DNA from: JBHELT01 sp046262935
GTDB taxonomy: Bacteria > Actinomycetota > CADDZG01 > JAHWKV01
Assembly (NCBI GenBank): GCA_046262935.1
Contig: JBHELT010000109.1
Coordinates: forward strand, 1 to 24,731
Length of the DNA: 24,731 bases
Reading direction: 5' to 3'
The notes under the pieces are model-generated. The model did not search any database. It was not told the DNA's origin and saw only the letters and a program-made list of their open reading frames with translations. Each line of letters opens with the position of its first letter. Position 1 is the stretch's first letter. Below, one piece after another: positions 14,177-21,755 of the stretch. A program made the translations under genes and the position numbers.

Positions 14177-14182
14177 TAAGAT
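14177..14182 (+). promoter_or_regulatory. Putative -10 hexamer of glnR (leaderless)
   Basis: TAAGAT ends 7 nt before ATG 14190 with no Shine-Dalgarno. It supports the short start over the ATG at 14079. The stretch 14029-14176 between the divergent moaD-like gene and this site holds no gene, and I see no clear GlnR box in it. Confidence 0.5.
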
Positions 14183-14189
14183 TCTAAAG

Positions 14190-14843
14190 ATGAGGCTACT
14201 TTGGCTTTCACCAACAAGGGTAGAGCCGGCCGAGGCTTTCGCCGCCCTTGCCAACAGACGTCCTGCCCCTGAGCCAATCCCATTCGCAGAATCGAGCCCC
14301 GACCTGATCGGAAGGCGTCTCGCCGACATGATCTTGGTTGACGCCCGCGAATCACCCGGTGATGCCTCGGCCCTCATCAGGAAATTGAGAAGCGAGACCG
14401 AGGCCCCCTTTATCGCCGTTGTTTCGCAATCGTCGATCGATGCTTTCGACTTCGACTGCGGGATCGCCGACTTCGTCGTCGAAGACTGTACCGACAAGGA
14501 ACTCGACGCAAGGCTAGAACGCATCGCAAGGCCTTCGATGCCGGACCCGGGAGAAACTCTGCGGCGCGGAGAGATAACGATCAACCGAGAACGTTTCGAG
14601 GTGAAGGTTAGCGGCGAAGTCCTGGACCTCACTTTCAAGGAGTTCGAACTCATCGCGTATCTCGCGCAGAGGCCAGGCAAGGTCTGCTCTCGTAACTCAT
14701 TACTAAGTGAGGTTTGGGGATACGACTTCTTCGGTGGAACAAGAACGGTCGATGTGCATGTGCGGCGTCTACGGGCGAAACTCGGCAGCCAAGCCAACAT
14801 CATAGAAACTGTGCGAAACGTCGGATACAGGTTCGCCGGATGA
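14190..14843 (+). CDS. glnR: GlnR-type OmpR-family nitrogen regulator
   Basis: A 217-residue orphan response regulator. The receiver-like N-terminus (1-115) is atypical: D51 in ILVDARES matches the single Asp of GlnR, while the acidic pair after strand 1 is missing (LLWLSPTRV). GlnR is known to work as a dimer without normal phosphorylation. The C-terminal winged helix (about 125-217) reads DLTFKEFELIAYLAQRPGKV and WGYDFFGGTRTVDVHVRRLR, then TVRNVGYRFAG, nearly identical to mycobacterial and Streptomyces GlnR. It sits 34 nt before glnA on the same strand, which supports a role in nitrogen assimilation control. ATG 14190 is chosen because the family starts there and a -10 hexamer lies just upstream; longer frames begin at 14079. 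Confidence 0.88.
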   Translation: MRLLWLSPTRVEPAEAFAALANRRPAPEPIPFAESSPDLIGRRLADMILVDARESPGDASALIRKLRSETEAPFIAVVSQSSIDAFDFDCGIADFVVEDCTDKELDARLERIARPSMPDPGETLRRGEITINRERFEVKVSGEVLDLTFKEFELIAYLAQRPGKVCSRNSLLSEVWGYDFFGGTRTVDVHVRRLRAKLGSQANIIETVRNVGYRFAG

Positions 14844-14877
14844 GTAACAAGCCCGAAACAAAGCGGGGGTTAGTCTC

Positions 14878-16215
14878 ATGACCATGGCAATGACGCCGGA
14901 TCAGGAATTCGTGCTTCGAACGGTTGAAGAACGAAATATCAAGTTCATCCGTTTGTGGTTCACCGACATCCTAGGTTTCCTCAAAGCCTTCGAGATAACT
15001 CCGACCGAACTCGAAGAAGCACTTAGCGAGGGAATGGGATTCGACGGCTCATCGATCGAAGGGTTCGCCCGGATAGAAGAATCGGACATGATCGCCAAGC
15101 CGGACGCGTCGACATTCCAAGTGATGCCGACCAAACCATCGAGGGCCAACTCAGCGAGGATGTTCTGCGATATACGTCTTCCCGATGGGAGCCCGTTCCC
15201 GGGAGATCCTCGTCACGTGCTTCAAAAAACACTTAAGAAAGCCGCCGAACTTGGCGACACCTATTACGTCGGTCCCGAACTGGAGTACTTCTACTTCAAA
15301 GACTCCAAGGGAACTGAATTCCTGGATCATGGTTCTTACTTCGATCTCACCCCGCTCGATGAAGCCGGTGATATGCGGAAGAAGACTGTGGAATATCTCG
15401 AAGAGATGGGGATCTCGGTTGAGTATGTCCACCACGAAGTGGCCCCCTCTCAGCACGAGATCGACCTTCGCTACGCCGACGCGTTGACGATGGCAGACAA
15501 CGTCATCACATATCGCCTCGTCGTGAAGGAAGTCGCGCAAGAGCACGGAGTTTACGCAACCTTCATGCCCAAGCCGTTGGCGGGGATCAATGGAAGTGGG
15601 ATGCATACGCATATGTCTTTGTTCGAAGCCGATCGCAACGCCTTCTACGATCCGTCAGACGTGGCCATGCTTTCGAAAGTGGGGAAGGCATTCTTGGCGG
15701 GATTGTTGGTTCACGCCAGGGAGATATGCGCGGTGACCAATCAGTGGGTTAATTCATACAAGCGGTTGATACCCGGCTTCGAAGCTCCCGTTTACATCTG
15801 TTGGGCCCGCCGCAATCGTTCTGCGCTGGTGCGCGTTCCGATGTACAAACCTGGCAAGGAGAGCGCTATACGGCTTGAGGCAAGGTTCCCAGACCCAGCC
15901 TGCAATCCGTACCTCGCGTTCAGCCTCATGCTGGCAGCCGGACTGAAGGGCATAAAGGACAATTACGAACTTCCTCCAGAGGCCGACGACAACATCTACG
16001 ATCTGAGCGCCAAGGAGCGCCTACGTGCGGGGATCGATTCTCTTCCCGAGGATCTGCATGAGGCCATACAAGCATGCGAGACCTCCGAATTGGTGAAAGA
16101 AACCCTTGGAGAGCACACCTTCGAGTGGTTCATCCGCAACAAGAAGAACGAGTGGAATGACCATAAGGCTCATGTCACGCCCTACGAGGTGCAACGGTAC
16201 CTGCCCATCCTGTAG
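14878..16215 (+). CDS. glnA: Glutamine synthetase type I (GlnA2-like)
   Basis: A 445-residue enzyme joining ammonia to glutamate at the cost of ATP. Signature blocks: GFDGSSIEGFARIEESD (including the catalytic Asp), the ATP-site PKPLAGINGSGMHTHMSLF, NQWVNSYKRLIPGFEAP, NRSALVRVPMY and RLEARFPDPACNPYLAF. Length and sequence (EFVLRTVEERNIKFIRLWFTDILGFLK; end KNEWNDHKAHVTPYE) match the ~446-residue actinobacterial GlnA2 rather than the ~475-residue adenylylated GlnA1. The NLYDLPP adenylylation context is absent. ATG 14878 has GGGGG upstream at good spacing; ATGs at 14884 and 14890 are also possible, the last giving the family's usual N-terminus. Probably co-transcribed with glnR. Confidence 0.95.
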   Translation: MTMAMTPDQEFVLRTVEERNIKFIRLWFTDILGFLKAFEITPTELEEALSEGMGFDGSSIEGFARIEESDMIAKPDASTFQVMPTKPSRANSARMFCDIRLPDGSPFPGDPRHVLQKTLKKAAELGDTYYVGPELEYFYFKDSKGTEFLDHGSYFDLTPLDEAGDMRKKTVEYLEEMGISVEYVHHEVAPSQHEIDLRYADALTMADNVITYRLVVKEVAQEHGVYATFMPKPLAGINGSGMHTHMSLFEADRNAFYDPSDVAMLSKVGKAFLAGLLVHAREICAVTNQWVNSYKRLIPGFEAPVYICWARRNRSALVRVPMYKPGKESAIRLEARFPDPACNPYLAFSLMLAAGLKGIKDNYELPPEADDNIYDLSAKERLRAGIDSLPEDLHEAIQACETSELVKETLGEHTFEWFIRNKKNEWNDHKAHVTPYEVQRYLPIL

Positions 16216-16254
16216 CCTGATCTTATGCAACCCCGCGCGTAGGGAAGGAAAGCG

Positions 16255-16605
16255 ATGGTCCTGAAGGAAACAACGACGGTACTGATCGTCGATGACGACG
16301 AAGACATCCGTTTCACTTTGAAGACCATCCTGGATACCGAAGGCTTCCGCGTTGTTGGCGAGGCTGGTGATGGCGCGCAGGCGATCGCACTGGCAACGAA
16401 ACTTCAACCCAATGTGATCGTGCTGGATTACCTGATGCCAGGGATGAACGGTGAACTGGCGGCGGGTGTCATTCGAACGGTTGCTCCCAAGAGTCGCATC
16501 CTTGCTTTCAGCGCGATCGTAGAAAAACAACCGACATGGTCTGATGCTTACTTGAACAAGAAAGACATCACCCGGATCGTGGAGAGCCTCGAAGCCCTTT
16601 CGTAG
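16255..16605 (+). CDS. Single-domain (CheY-like) response regulator
   Basis: A 116-residue stand-alone receiver with no output domain. The phosphorylation site is complete: acidic residues D13-D14, phospho-acceptor D58 in IVLDYLMPGMNG, switch residue S86 (AFSAI) and a Lys at 102/103. ATG 16255 has a good ribosome site (GGAAGGAAA). It lies 39 nt after glnA on the same strand and may be read through from it. No histidine kinase is nearby, so kinase and target are unknown. The final strand is unusual in having YLNKKDI instead of the common KP. Confidence 0.88.
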   Translation: MVLKETTTVLIVDDDEDIRFTLKTILDTEGFRVVGEAGDGAQAIALATKLQPNVIVLDYLMPGMNGELAAGVIRTVAPKSRILAFSAIVEKQPTWSDAYLNKKDITRIVESLEALS

Positions 16606-16648
16606 TTGTTTTCCGTTCCCGGCGACGATCTGCCGCAACATACGTCGG

Positions 16649-16654
16649 TAAACT
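16649..16654 (+). promoter_or_regulatory. Putative -10 hexamer of tRNA-Lys
   Basis: TAAACT lies 8 nt before the tRNA-Lys 5' end, giving a transcription start at or just before the mature end. The -35 is not clear. Confidence 0.4.
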
Positions 16655-16662
16655 TCCCTAAA

Positions 16663-16733
16663 GGGCCCCTAGCTTAGTGGTAAAGCTGCGGACTTTTAAT
16701 CCGTAGACCAGGGTTCGATTCCCTGGGGGCCCA
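16663..16733 (+). tRNA. tRNA-Lys (anticodon TTT)
   Basis: A full cloverleaf folds by eye: acceptor GGGCCCC/GGGGCCC with discriminator A, D stem GCTT/AAGC, anticodon stem GCGGA/TCCGT around loop CTTTTAA (anticodon TTT), variable AGAC, and T stem CAGGG/CCCTG with loop TTCGATT. The stem has one G-T closing pair. CCA is not encoded (ACA follows). A duplicated 3' half follows directly downstream. Confidence 0.95.
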
Positions 16734-16737
16734 CATA

Positions 16738-16882
16738 GTTAGCGTGCAGATAAAGCTGCGCCCGAATTTAGTCCGTAGACCAGGGTTCGATTCCCTGGGG
16801 GCCCACAAAGTTAGCGTGCAGATAAAGCTGCGCCAGGCCGCGCGCAGATAAAGCTGCGCCAGGTCGCGTGCAGATAAACTGG
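16738..16882 (+). repeat. Tandem repeats derived from the tRNA-Lys 3' flank
   Basis: The block 16700-16762 recurs at 16772-16834 with one mismatch, a 72-nt period that includes the tRNA 3' half. A 25-nt unit (GTTAGCGTGCAGATAAAGC plus TGCGCC) occurs at 16738 and 16810. Shorter relatives follow at 16835-16860 and 16861-16882, all sharing GCAGATAAA. The word TAAAGCTGCG is also inside the tRNA itself at 16681. The rest of the ~220-nt gap to the next gene holds only that gene's promoter and ribosome site. Confidence 0.85.
16751..16805 (+). pseudogene. Truncated tRNA-Lys copy (non-functional)
   Basis: This piece keeps the D-arm 3' strand (TAAAGCTGCG) and, from 16772, 34 nt identical to the tRNA-Lys anticodon-stem 3' strand, T arm and acceptor 3' strand. 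The anticodon loop is scrambled (CCCGAATTTAG) and the acceptor 5' strand is missing, so it cannot fold as a tRNA. Confidence 0.8.
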
Positions 16883-16953
16883 TCAACGGGTGCGTCACAT
16901 TTTGAGCAAGAAAAGTGTCGACCTTTTGGCGTACGCTACTTGGGGAGGTTCGC

Positions 16954-17349
16954 ATGTTCTTCGACGGTCTACTCGGTGTACTGCTTCTTGGCCTGTGGGT
17001 GTATTGCATCTTCGACGTGATCTCAACCGACGAAACAGCGGTTCAGAATCTGCCTAAGTCGGCATGGCTATTCATCGTTATCATCCTGCCCGACGTCGGT
17101 TCCCTAGCTTGGCTCATCCTCGGCCGACCATATGGTGTTTCGTGGCGCCCGGGCGGAGTGAGCGCAGGTCGCAGCCATGCACCTACTGAAAGAGCACCAC
17201 GCCGAAGGCCCATGGGCCCTGAGGATTCTCCGGAATTCATCGCGAAGATCGACTCCGACCAAGCCGAACGCCTGCGACGTTGGGAAGCCGACCTCGCAGC
17301 CAGAGAAGCGGACCTGCGCCGCAAGGCACAGGAGGAAAGCGATGAATAA
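16954..17349 (+). CDS. Small membrane protein with PLDc_N-type domain and coiled tail
   Basis: A 131-residue protein starting at ATG 16954 after GGGGAGG. The N-terminal 60 residues have two hydrophobic segments, LLGVLLLGLWVYCIFDVIS and AWLFIVIILPDVGSLAWLILG, separated by a short polar turn. This is the arrangement of the PLDc_N (cardiolipin-synthase N-terminal) domain found alone in many actinobacterial proteins. The C-terminus is a charged helix likely to be coiled coil (DQAERLRRWEADLAAREADLRRKAQEE). There is no phospholipase HKD motif, so it is not an enzyme itself. The end overlaps the following response-regulator gene by 8 nt. A longer frame begins at 16915, but the ribosome site favours 16954. 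Confidence 0.8.
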   Translation: MFFDGLLGVLLLGLWVYCIFDVISTDETAVQNLPKSAWLFIVIILPDVGSLAWLILGRPYGVSWRPGGVSAGRSHAPTERAPRRRPMGPEDSPEFIAKIDSDQAERLRRWEADLAAREADLRRKAQEESDE

Positions 17350-17749
17350 CCCGCGCATCTTGGTCGTCGACGACTACTCGTCGGTCAGGACGCTGCTAAG
17401 GGTTCTGCTCGAAACCGAGGGTTATCGGATCATGGAAGCAGCCGATGGAACTGAGGCGTTGCGCGCCGCAGAAAGCACCAAGCCCGACCTGGTCATCCTT
17501 GATCTCATGATGCCGGAGCTCGACGGCGAGCACGTGATCTCCGAACTTCACGGCAACGACACATTGCAACAGATACCCATCTTGGTTTTGAGCGCGAAAC
17601 AGGAGGCTCTGTCTCGGGTCAGGGAAGTGGTTGGCCACGACAACGTGTTCGCCAAGCCCTTCGAGCCCGCCGAATTGATCGGGCGGATCAAGGAGCTGAT
17701 CGGCGCCGCCACCAAGGCTTCGAAGTCGCCTTGGAAGGGCCCTTCCTAG
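17342..17749 (+). CDS. Single-domain (CheY-like) response regulator
   Basis: A 135-residue receiver starting at ATG 17342, overlapping the stop of the membrane protein gene by 8 nt, so probably translationally coupled to it. Site residues are complete: D10-D11, phospho-acceptor D54 in VILDLMMPELDG, S84 (LVLSAK), and K105-P106 in FAKPFEP. A short basic tail (KASKSPWKGPS) follows the domain. No output domain and no kinase are present nearby. Coupling with a membrane protein hints at recruitment to the membrane, which is inference. The palindrome GGAAGGGCCCTTCC at 17733-17746 falls at its 3' end. Confidence 0.88.
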   Translation: MNNPRILVVDDYSSVRTLLRVLLETEGYRIMEAADGTEALRAAESTKPDLVILDLMMPELDGEHVISELHGNDTLQQIPILVLSAKQEALSRVREVVGHDNVFAKPFEPAELIGRIKELIGAATKASKSPWKGPS

Positions 17750-17770
17750 CCATCTGGCTGGCGCTCTAGA

Positions 17771-17790
17771 CCCCGGAGTGCTAACCGGGG
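17771..17790 (+). terminator. Possible terminator hairpin after the response regulator gene
   Basis: CCCCGG and CCGGGG form a 6-bp GC stem around an 8-nt loop, 22 nt after the stop. There is no following T tract, so it is only a candidate terminator. The remaining ~60 nt to the protease gene contain a possible -10 (TAGACT, 17801-17806) and the ribosome site. Confidence 0.4.
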
Positions 17791-17853
17791 CCCTCACGAC
17801 TAGACTTAGCGGTTCGAAGCAATCCAATCCTAGGTGAGGGGAAGGAGATCGCA

Positions 17854-20802
17854 TTGTCAACGACGACTGCGACGTATAAGAAAGGCTCCAAGATCGGGCT
17901 GTACACCGTCGATCGAGTGGAGCCACTGGAGAACATGCACGGTACCTACATAGAACTTACACATTCCAAGACGGGTGCTCGACATCTACACATAGCGGTC
18001 GAAGAAGACAATCAGACATTCCTCGTTTTATTCCCAACCGTCCCGAAGGATTCAACAGGCGTGGCTCATATCCTCGAGCACGTTGCGCTGGCCGGATCAG
18101 AACGCTTCCAAGTTAAGGACCCATTCTTCTCGATGATCCCCAGATCGTTGAACACTTTCATGAACGCGTTCACAAGTGCAGATTGGACCTGCTACCTGTT
18201 TTCTACCCGCAACACTAAGGACTTCTTCAATCTTCTCGATGTGTATCTCGACGCCAGTTTCTTTCCGCGCATCGATGAAGAGTCGTTCAAGCAAGAAGGC
18301 CATCGCCTCGAATTTGAACAGGGCGACGACCCGGAGTCGGGATTGCGTTTCAAAGGTGTCGTTTTCAATGAAATGAAGGGCGCCATGGCAAGCGCCGGTG
18401 CCGTGATGGGACGAACCCTTGGCAAGGCGCTGTTCCCCGATCTTACTTATGCAAACAACTCTGGTGGTGACCCATCAGACATCCCGAACCTGACCTATGA
18501 GCAGTTGAAGAACTTCCACGCCGAGCATTACCACCCAAGCAACGCGCTGTTCTTCACCTACGGCAATCTCCCACTCGAGCAGATCCTCGACGAGATCGAA
18601 AGCAAAGCGCTGTCCCGCTTCGCGAAGATCGATGTCGACGTTTCTATCCCCGATCAGAAGCGATTCACGACTCCAGTCCTTTTCGAAGAGACATACCCGC
18701 TTAGCAAAGAAGAAGACGAGGCCAAGAAGGCCGAAGCGCTGGTTGCGTGGGCAACCACCAAAGTGAGCGACTCGTTCGAGATGCTGGCTCTCAAGGTTCT
18801 TCGTGAAGTCCTGCTTGGCAACCCGGGGGCCCCGCTTCATCGAGCCCTCATCGCATCCGGCCTGGGTGAGGCACTAGCCGATGGCACTGGGTTCCACGAC
18901 AGCTACAAGGAAGCCGTATTCGCGGCAGGATTGAAGGGCATCTCCGATCAAGACGCCGACAAAGTCCAGCAACTTGTAATCGATACTCTCGAGGGCCTCG
19001 CGACGAATGGCGTAGACAAAGAGCAGGTCGATGCGGCGATCCACCAACTCGAGATCGAAGCGCGCGAAGTATCGAACGCGGGCTTCCCATATGGCTTCAA
19101 GGTGTTCTTCACTCTGGCGGGTGCCTACATCTACGGAGGTGACCCATACAAGGCACTCCAGTTCGATGAAGACGTGGCCAAACTTCAGAAGGAGCGTGAG
19201 GCTGGACCGTTCTTCGAGAACCTCATCCGGCGCTTCCTGCTCGACAACAAGCACAGAGCGCTGATCGTTCTTCGTCCCGACAAGGAGAAAGACGAAAAGG
19301 CATTGAAGATCGAGTTGGACAAACTCGCCAAGACCGAGAAGGCACTGAGCGATGGCGACATCGCCCAGATCGTCGCTCAAGCTGCGGCTTTGAAGCAACG
19401 GCAGGAGCAGAAGCAAGATGTTTCGGTGCTTCCTACCCTGGAACTAACGGATGTTCCGATGGATTTCGAAGATGTCCCTCACGAGATCGAAACCATCGAG
19501 GGCGCAACCGTTGGTCTCTTCGCTCAACCAACCAACGGGATCAGTTACATCGATATCCGTGCAGATTTTTCAGGCCTACAAGACCGGCTGAAGGACTACC
19601 TTCCCTTGTTCGCATTCGCCGTCCCGAAGATGGGTGCTGCGGGTGACGACTACGTGAAGATGTCGACGAGGATCGCTGCATATACCGGAGGTATCGGTGC
19701 TGGAGTTGGCGTGCGATCCATCGCCGGCGAAGACGGCAATTTCCGCTCTTCGTTCACCATCTCGGGCAAGTCGCTTGCTCGCAATCACGCGCAGTTCATC
19801 GGCATATTGCAGGACCTGCTGACGGATGTACGTTTCGAGCCGAAGCGCCTCAAGGAGGTCATCAACCAGTACAAGACTTACCGCGAAGCGTTCGTGGTCC
19901 AAGCCGGGATGATGATCGCTACGTCTTTGGCTTCTTCCAAGCTCAGTGCTGTAGCCCTCATGGGTGAACGCCTTCAGGGACTCACCGGTCTTAAGTTCCT
20001 CAAGGAGATCGCCAAGCTCGAAGAGGGTCAACTCGGCGCGGTCATCGATGACCTGAATGCGGTTAGGGAATATCTGTTCCGCAACAACGCATTGACTGTT
20101 TGTGTCACTAGCGACGAGAAGAACTTTCCCGAGATCGTTGGTCTGCTGACCGACACTTTCAAGGCGATGCCTGCAACTTCCGTTGCGGTACAGACTCCGC
20201 CGACCCTCAAGTTGGAGGTGAAGCACGAGGCTCGAACCACCGCTGTGCCAGTCGTTTACAACGCTAAGGTGATCCCGACTGTCAGTTTCACCCACCCGGA
20301 CGCCCCATCGTTATTCGTTCTGGGCAACCTGATGAAATCGACCTACCTTCATCGGGAGATCAGAGAGAAGGGTGGCGCTTACGGCTCGGACTCCTCACTC
20401 GATACCGAGAAGGGCCTTTTCACTTTCTGGTCGTACCGTGATCCAAACGTGGTGCGCACCTTCGGGGTCTTCGACTCTGCGGTGAAAGAAGTGATCGACA
20501 ACCCAATCGAGGCCGACGATCTGAAAGAGGCGATCTTGCGTTCTTGCAGTGAGATCGACCCACTCGAATCGCCGGATATCAAAGGGCGACGCCGATTCTT
20601 CGACGACCGCGCCGGCTACTCGATCGGCCTGAAGGCCAAGTTCAAACAGGGACTGCTCGAAGTCACGGTCGAAGATCTGAAGCGGGTAGCTCAAACGTAC
20701 CTGAGCGGAAGCACTGGAGCCAAAGCTATCGTCGGGAGTCCCGAAAAGATCGCTGAGGCGAACAAGGAACTCGGTGACGAGTTCGAAGTCTCCGCGATCT
20801 GA
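17854..20802 (+). CDS. M16C-family metalloprotease, presequence-protease (PreP/Cym1) type
   Basis: A 982-residue zinc peptidase that would degrade short unstructured peptides inside a closed two-half chamber. The inverted zinc motif HILEH gives H72, E75 (base) and H76, and E173 in FNEMKGAM is the expected third ligand. Length and the early motifs (SGVAHILEHVALAGS-like, FTSADWTCYLFSTRN) match PreP rather than two-chain M16B enzymes, so all four homologous domains are in one chain. The C-terminal half has REKGGAYGSDSS, equivalent to the substrate-binding Arg/Tyr region of M16 enzymes. The start is TTG 17854, chosen for a strong GGAAGGAG site 6-7 nt before. No signal peptide is seen, so it is likely cytoplasmic. 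Transcription ends at the hairpin at 20819-20849. Confidence 0.92.
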   Translation: MSTTTATYKKGSKIGLYTVDRVEPLENMHGTYIELTHSKTGARHLHIAVEEDNQTFLVLFPTVPKDSTGVAHILEHVALAGSERFQVKDPFFSMIPRSLNTFMNAFTSADWTCYLFSTRNTKDFFNLLDVYLDASFFPRIDEESFKQEGHRLEFEQGDDPESGLRFKGVVFNEMKGAMASAGAVMGRTLGKALFPDLTYANNSGGDPSDIPNLTYEQLKNFHAEHYHPSNALFFTYGNLPLEQILDEIESKALSRFAKIDVDVSIPDQKRFTTPVLFEETYPLSKEEDEAKKAEALVAWATTKVSDSFEMLALKVLREVLLGNPGAPLHRALIASGLGEALADGTGFHDSYKEAVFAAGLKGISDQDADKVQQLVIDTLEGLATNGVDKEQVDAAIHQLEIEAREVSNAGFPYGFKVFFTLAGAYIYGGDPYKALQFDEDVAKLQKEREAGPFFENLIRRFLLDNKHRALIVLRPDKEKDEKALKIELDKLAKTEKALSDGDIAQIVAQAAALKQRQEQKQDVSVLPTLELTDVPMDFEDVPHEIETIEGATVGLFAQPTNGISYIDIRADFSGLQDRLKDYLPLFAFAVPKMGAAGDDYVKMSTRIAAYTGGIGAGVGVRSIAGEDGNFRSSFTISGKSLARNHAQFIGILQDLLTDVRFEPKRLKEVINQYKTYREAFVVQAGMMIATSLASSKLSAVALMGERLQGLTGLKFLKEIAKLEEGQLGAVIDDLNAVREYLFRNNALTVCVTSDEKNFPEIVGLLTDTFKAMPATSVAVQTPPTLKLEVKHEARTTAVPVVYNAKVIPTVSFTHPDAPSLFVLGNLMKSTYLHREIREKGGAYGSDSSLDTEKGLFTFWSYRDPNVVRTFGVFDSAVKEVIDNPIEADDLKEAILRSCSEIDPLESPDIKGRRRFFDDRAGYSIGLKAKFKQGLLEVTVEDLKRVAQTYLSGSTGAKAIVGSPEKIAEANKELGDEFEVSAI

Positions 20803-20818
20803 ACTATCGAACGTCGGA

Positions 20819-20849
20819 TGAAACGGCCCCCTTCTTGGGGGCCGTTTCA
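20819..20849 (+). terminator. Strong hairpin terminator after the M16C protease gene
   Basis: A perfect 13-bp stem, TGAAACGGCCCCC with GGGGGCCGTTTCA, closes a 5-nt loop (TTCTT) 17 nt after the stop. The stem ends in A/T pairs, so it could work in both orientations. No long T run follows. Confidence 0.8.
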
Positions 20850-20861
20850 CGCCCTGGCCTG

Positions 20862-20867
20862 TATCCT
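20862..20867 (+). promoter_or_regulatory. Putative -10 hexamer of the IMPase-family gene (leaderless)
   Basis: TATCCT ends 7 nt before ATG 20875 with no Shine-Dalgarno. Its position after the terminator supports separate transcription of this gene. Confidence 0.45.
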
Positions 20868-20874
20868 GCCTTCG

Positions 20875-21666
20875 ATGGATGAACTCGAACTCGCGAAACA
20901 ACTTGGCGCGATGGGGGCCGAGATCGCGATGAAACACTTCAGCCACGATCCTGCCGTACGCGTGAAAAAAGACGGGACACTCGTCACAATCGCCGATACC
21001 GAGATCGAGGCCGCTATTCGAAAACGCATCGCAGAGGTGTTTTCCTCTCACGCGATCTTGGGAGAAGAAGAAGGCCTTATGGGCGACCCTTCTGCGCCAA
21101 CTTGGATCATCGATCCTATCGACGGAACCAACAACTACGCCTGGGGCATCCCGGTGTTCGCGACTCTCGTTGCGCTGAGGGTCGAAGGTCGAACCATTGT
21201 GGGTGTAGCCGATGCGCCGGCTCTCAACGAAATCTATGATGCGGCTCGCGGGAACGGGGCCCGCATGAACGGCAAGCCCATCCAGGTGTCGCAGGTCGAA
21301 ACGCTCGCCGAGTCCAGGTTCTGCTACGGCTCCCGAAGCGGGTGGGAACATGAATCAGCAGCTGATGCTTGGTGGAGCATGGTCGACCGCGCGAAAAGGG
21401 ACCGCGGGTTCGGGGATTTCTGGGGGCACATGCTGGTTGCGCGCGGCGCGGCCGAAGTCATGGCAGAGCCGAATCTCAATCCGTGGGACGTGATGGCTTT
21501 GGAGGTCATCGTCGAAGAGGCCGGCGGCAGGTTGACGGGTTTCGCCGGCCAGGCGTACCCGGATCCGCTCATCAACGCGCCGAAAGGCGACAAGAGTTGC
21601 CTTTCGACGAATGGATCCATTCACGCCGAAGTTGTGCAGAAACTGTCTCTGGATCGACGACGATAA
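20875..21666 (+). CDS. hisN: Inositol-monophosphatase-family phosphatase, probably HisN-type histidinol-phosphatase
   Basis: A 263-residue Mg-dependent phosphatase. The metal-site motifs are GEEEG (first Glu), DPIDGTNNY (Asp-Pro-Ile-Asp-Gly-Thr) and PWDVMALEVIVEEAGGRLT. The segment FGDFWGHMLVARGAAEVMAEP resembles the HisN group, which removes phosphate from histidinol phosphate in histidine synthesis, more than classical inositol monophosphatase. Substrate remains uncertain because the family is promiscuous. ATG 20875 (MDELELAKQLG) is chosen because the longer frame starts inside the terminator hairpin of the preceding gene. No other his gene is near. Confidence 0.85.
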   Translation: MDELELAKQLGAMGAEIAMKHFSHDPAVRVKKDGTLVTIADTEIEAAIRKRIAEVFSSHAILGEEEGLMGDPSAPTWIIDPIDGTNNYAWGIPVFATLVALRVEGRTIVGVADAPALNEIYDAARGNGARMNGKPIQVSQVETLAESRFCYGSRSGWEHESAADAWWSMVDRAKRDRGFGDFWGHMLVARGAAEVMAEPNLNPWDVMALEVIVEEAGGRLTGFAGQAYPDPLINAPKGDKSCLSTNGSIHAEVVQKLSLDRRR

Positions 21667-21682
21667 GCCATACTTGCCCCCG

Positions 21683-21755
21683 GCCCCTATCGACCAGTGG
21701 CCTAGGTCACCACCCTTTCAAGGTGGTAACACGGGTTCGAATCCCGTTGGGGGCA
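21683..21755 (+). tRNA. tRNA-Glu (anticodon TTC)
   Basis: 73 nt with acceptor GCCCCTA/TGGGGGC, D stem GACC/GGTC, anticodon stem CCACC/GGTGG around CTTTCAA (anticodon TTC), variable TAAC, T stem ACGGG/CCCGT and discriminator A; CCA is encoded at 21756-21758. The acceptor contains one T-G wobble (sixth pair), which would arise if the 3' half was replaced by an incoming att sequence. A GCCCCC run just upstream (21676-21681) would pair perfectly with the 3' strand and should not be mistaken for the 5' end. The 3' half overlaps the recombinase gene on the other strand. Confidence 0.93.

Noticed and set aside
14029..14189. GlnR box or riboswitch upstream of glnR
   Set aside because: I could not find the GTnAC/GAAAC repeat pattern with proper spacing, nor a recognisable riboswitch fold.
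14141..14803. A 220-codon minus-strand frame opposite glnR
   Set aside because: glnR is recognisable on the plus strand; the antisense product is Ser/Arg-rich with no motif.
16738..16882. CRISPR-like array
   Set aside because: Units are irregular in length and spacing, there are no unique spacers of constant size, and the repeats derive from the tRNA flank. No cas gene is present.
20395..21351. A 318-codon minus-strand frame across the protease end and hisN
   Set aside because: It crosses the terminator hairpin and two clear genes and shows no domain pattern.
21676..21682. GCCCCCG as the 5' end of tRNA-Glu
   Set aside because: It would pair perfectly with the 3' strand, but then the D arm is 7 nt too far; starting at 21683 gives a standard 73-nt cloverleaf.
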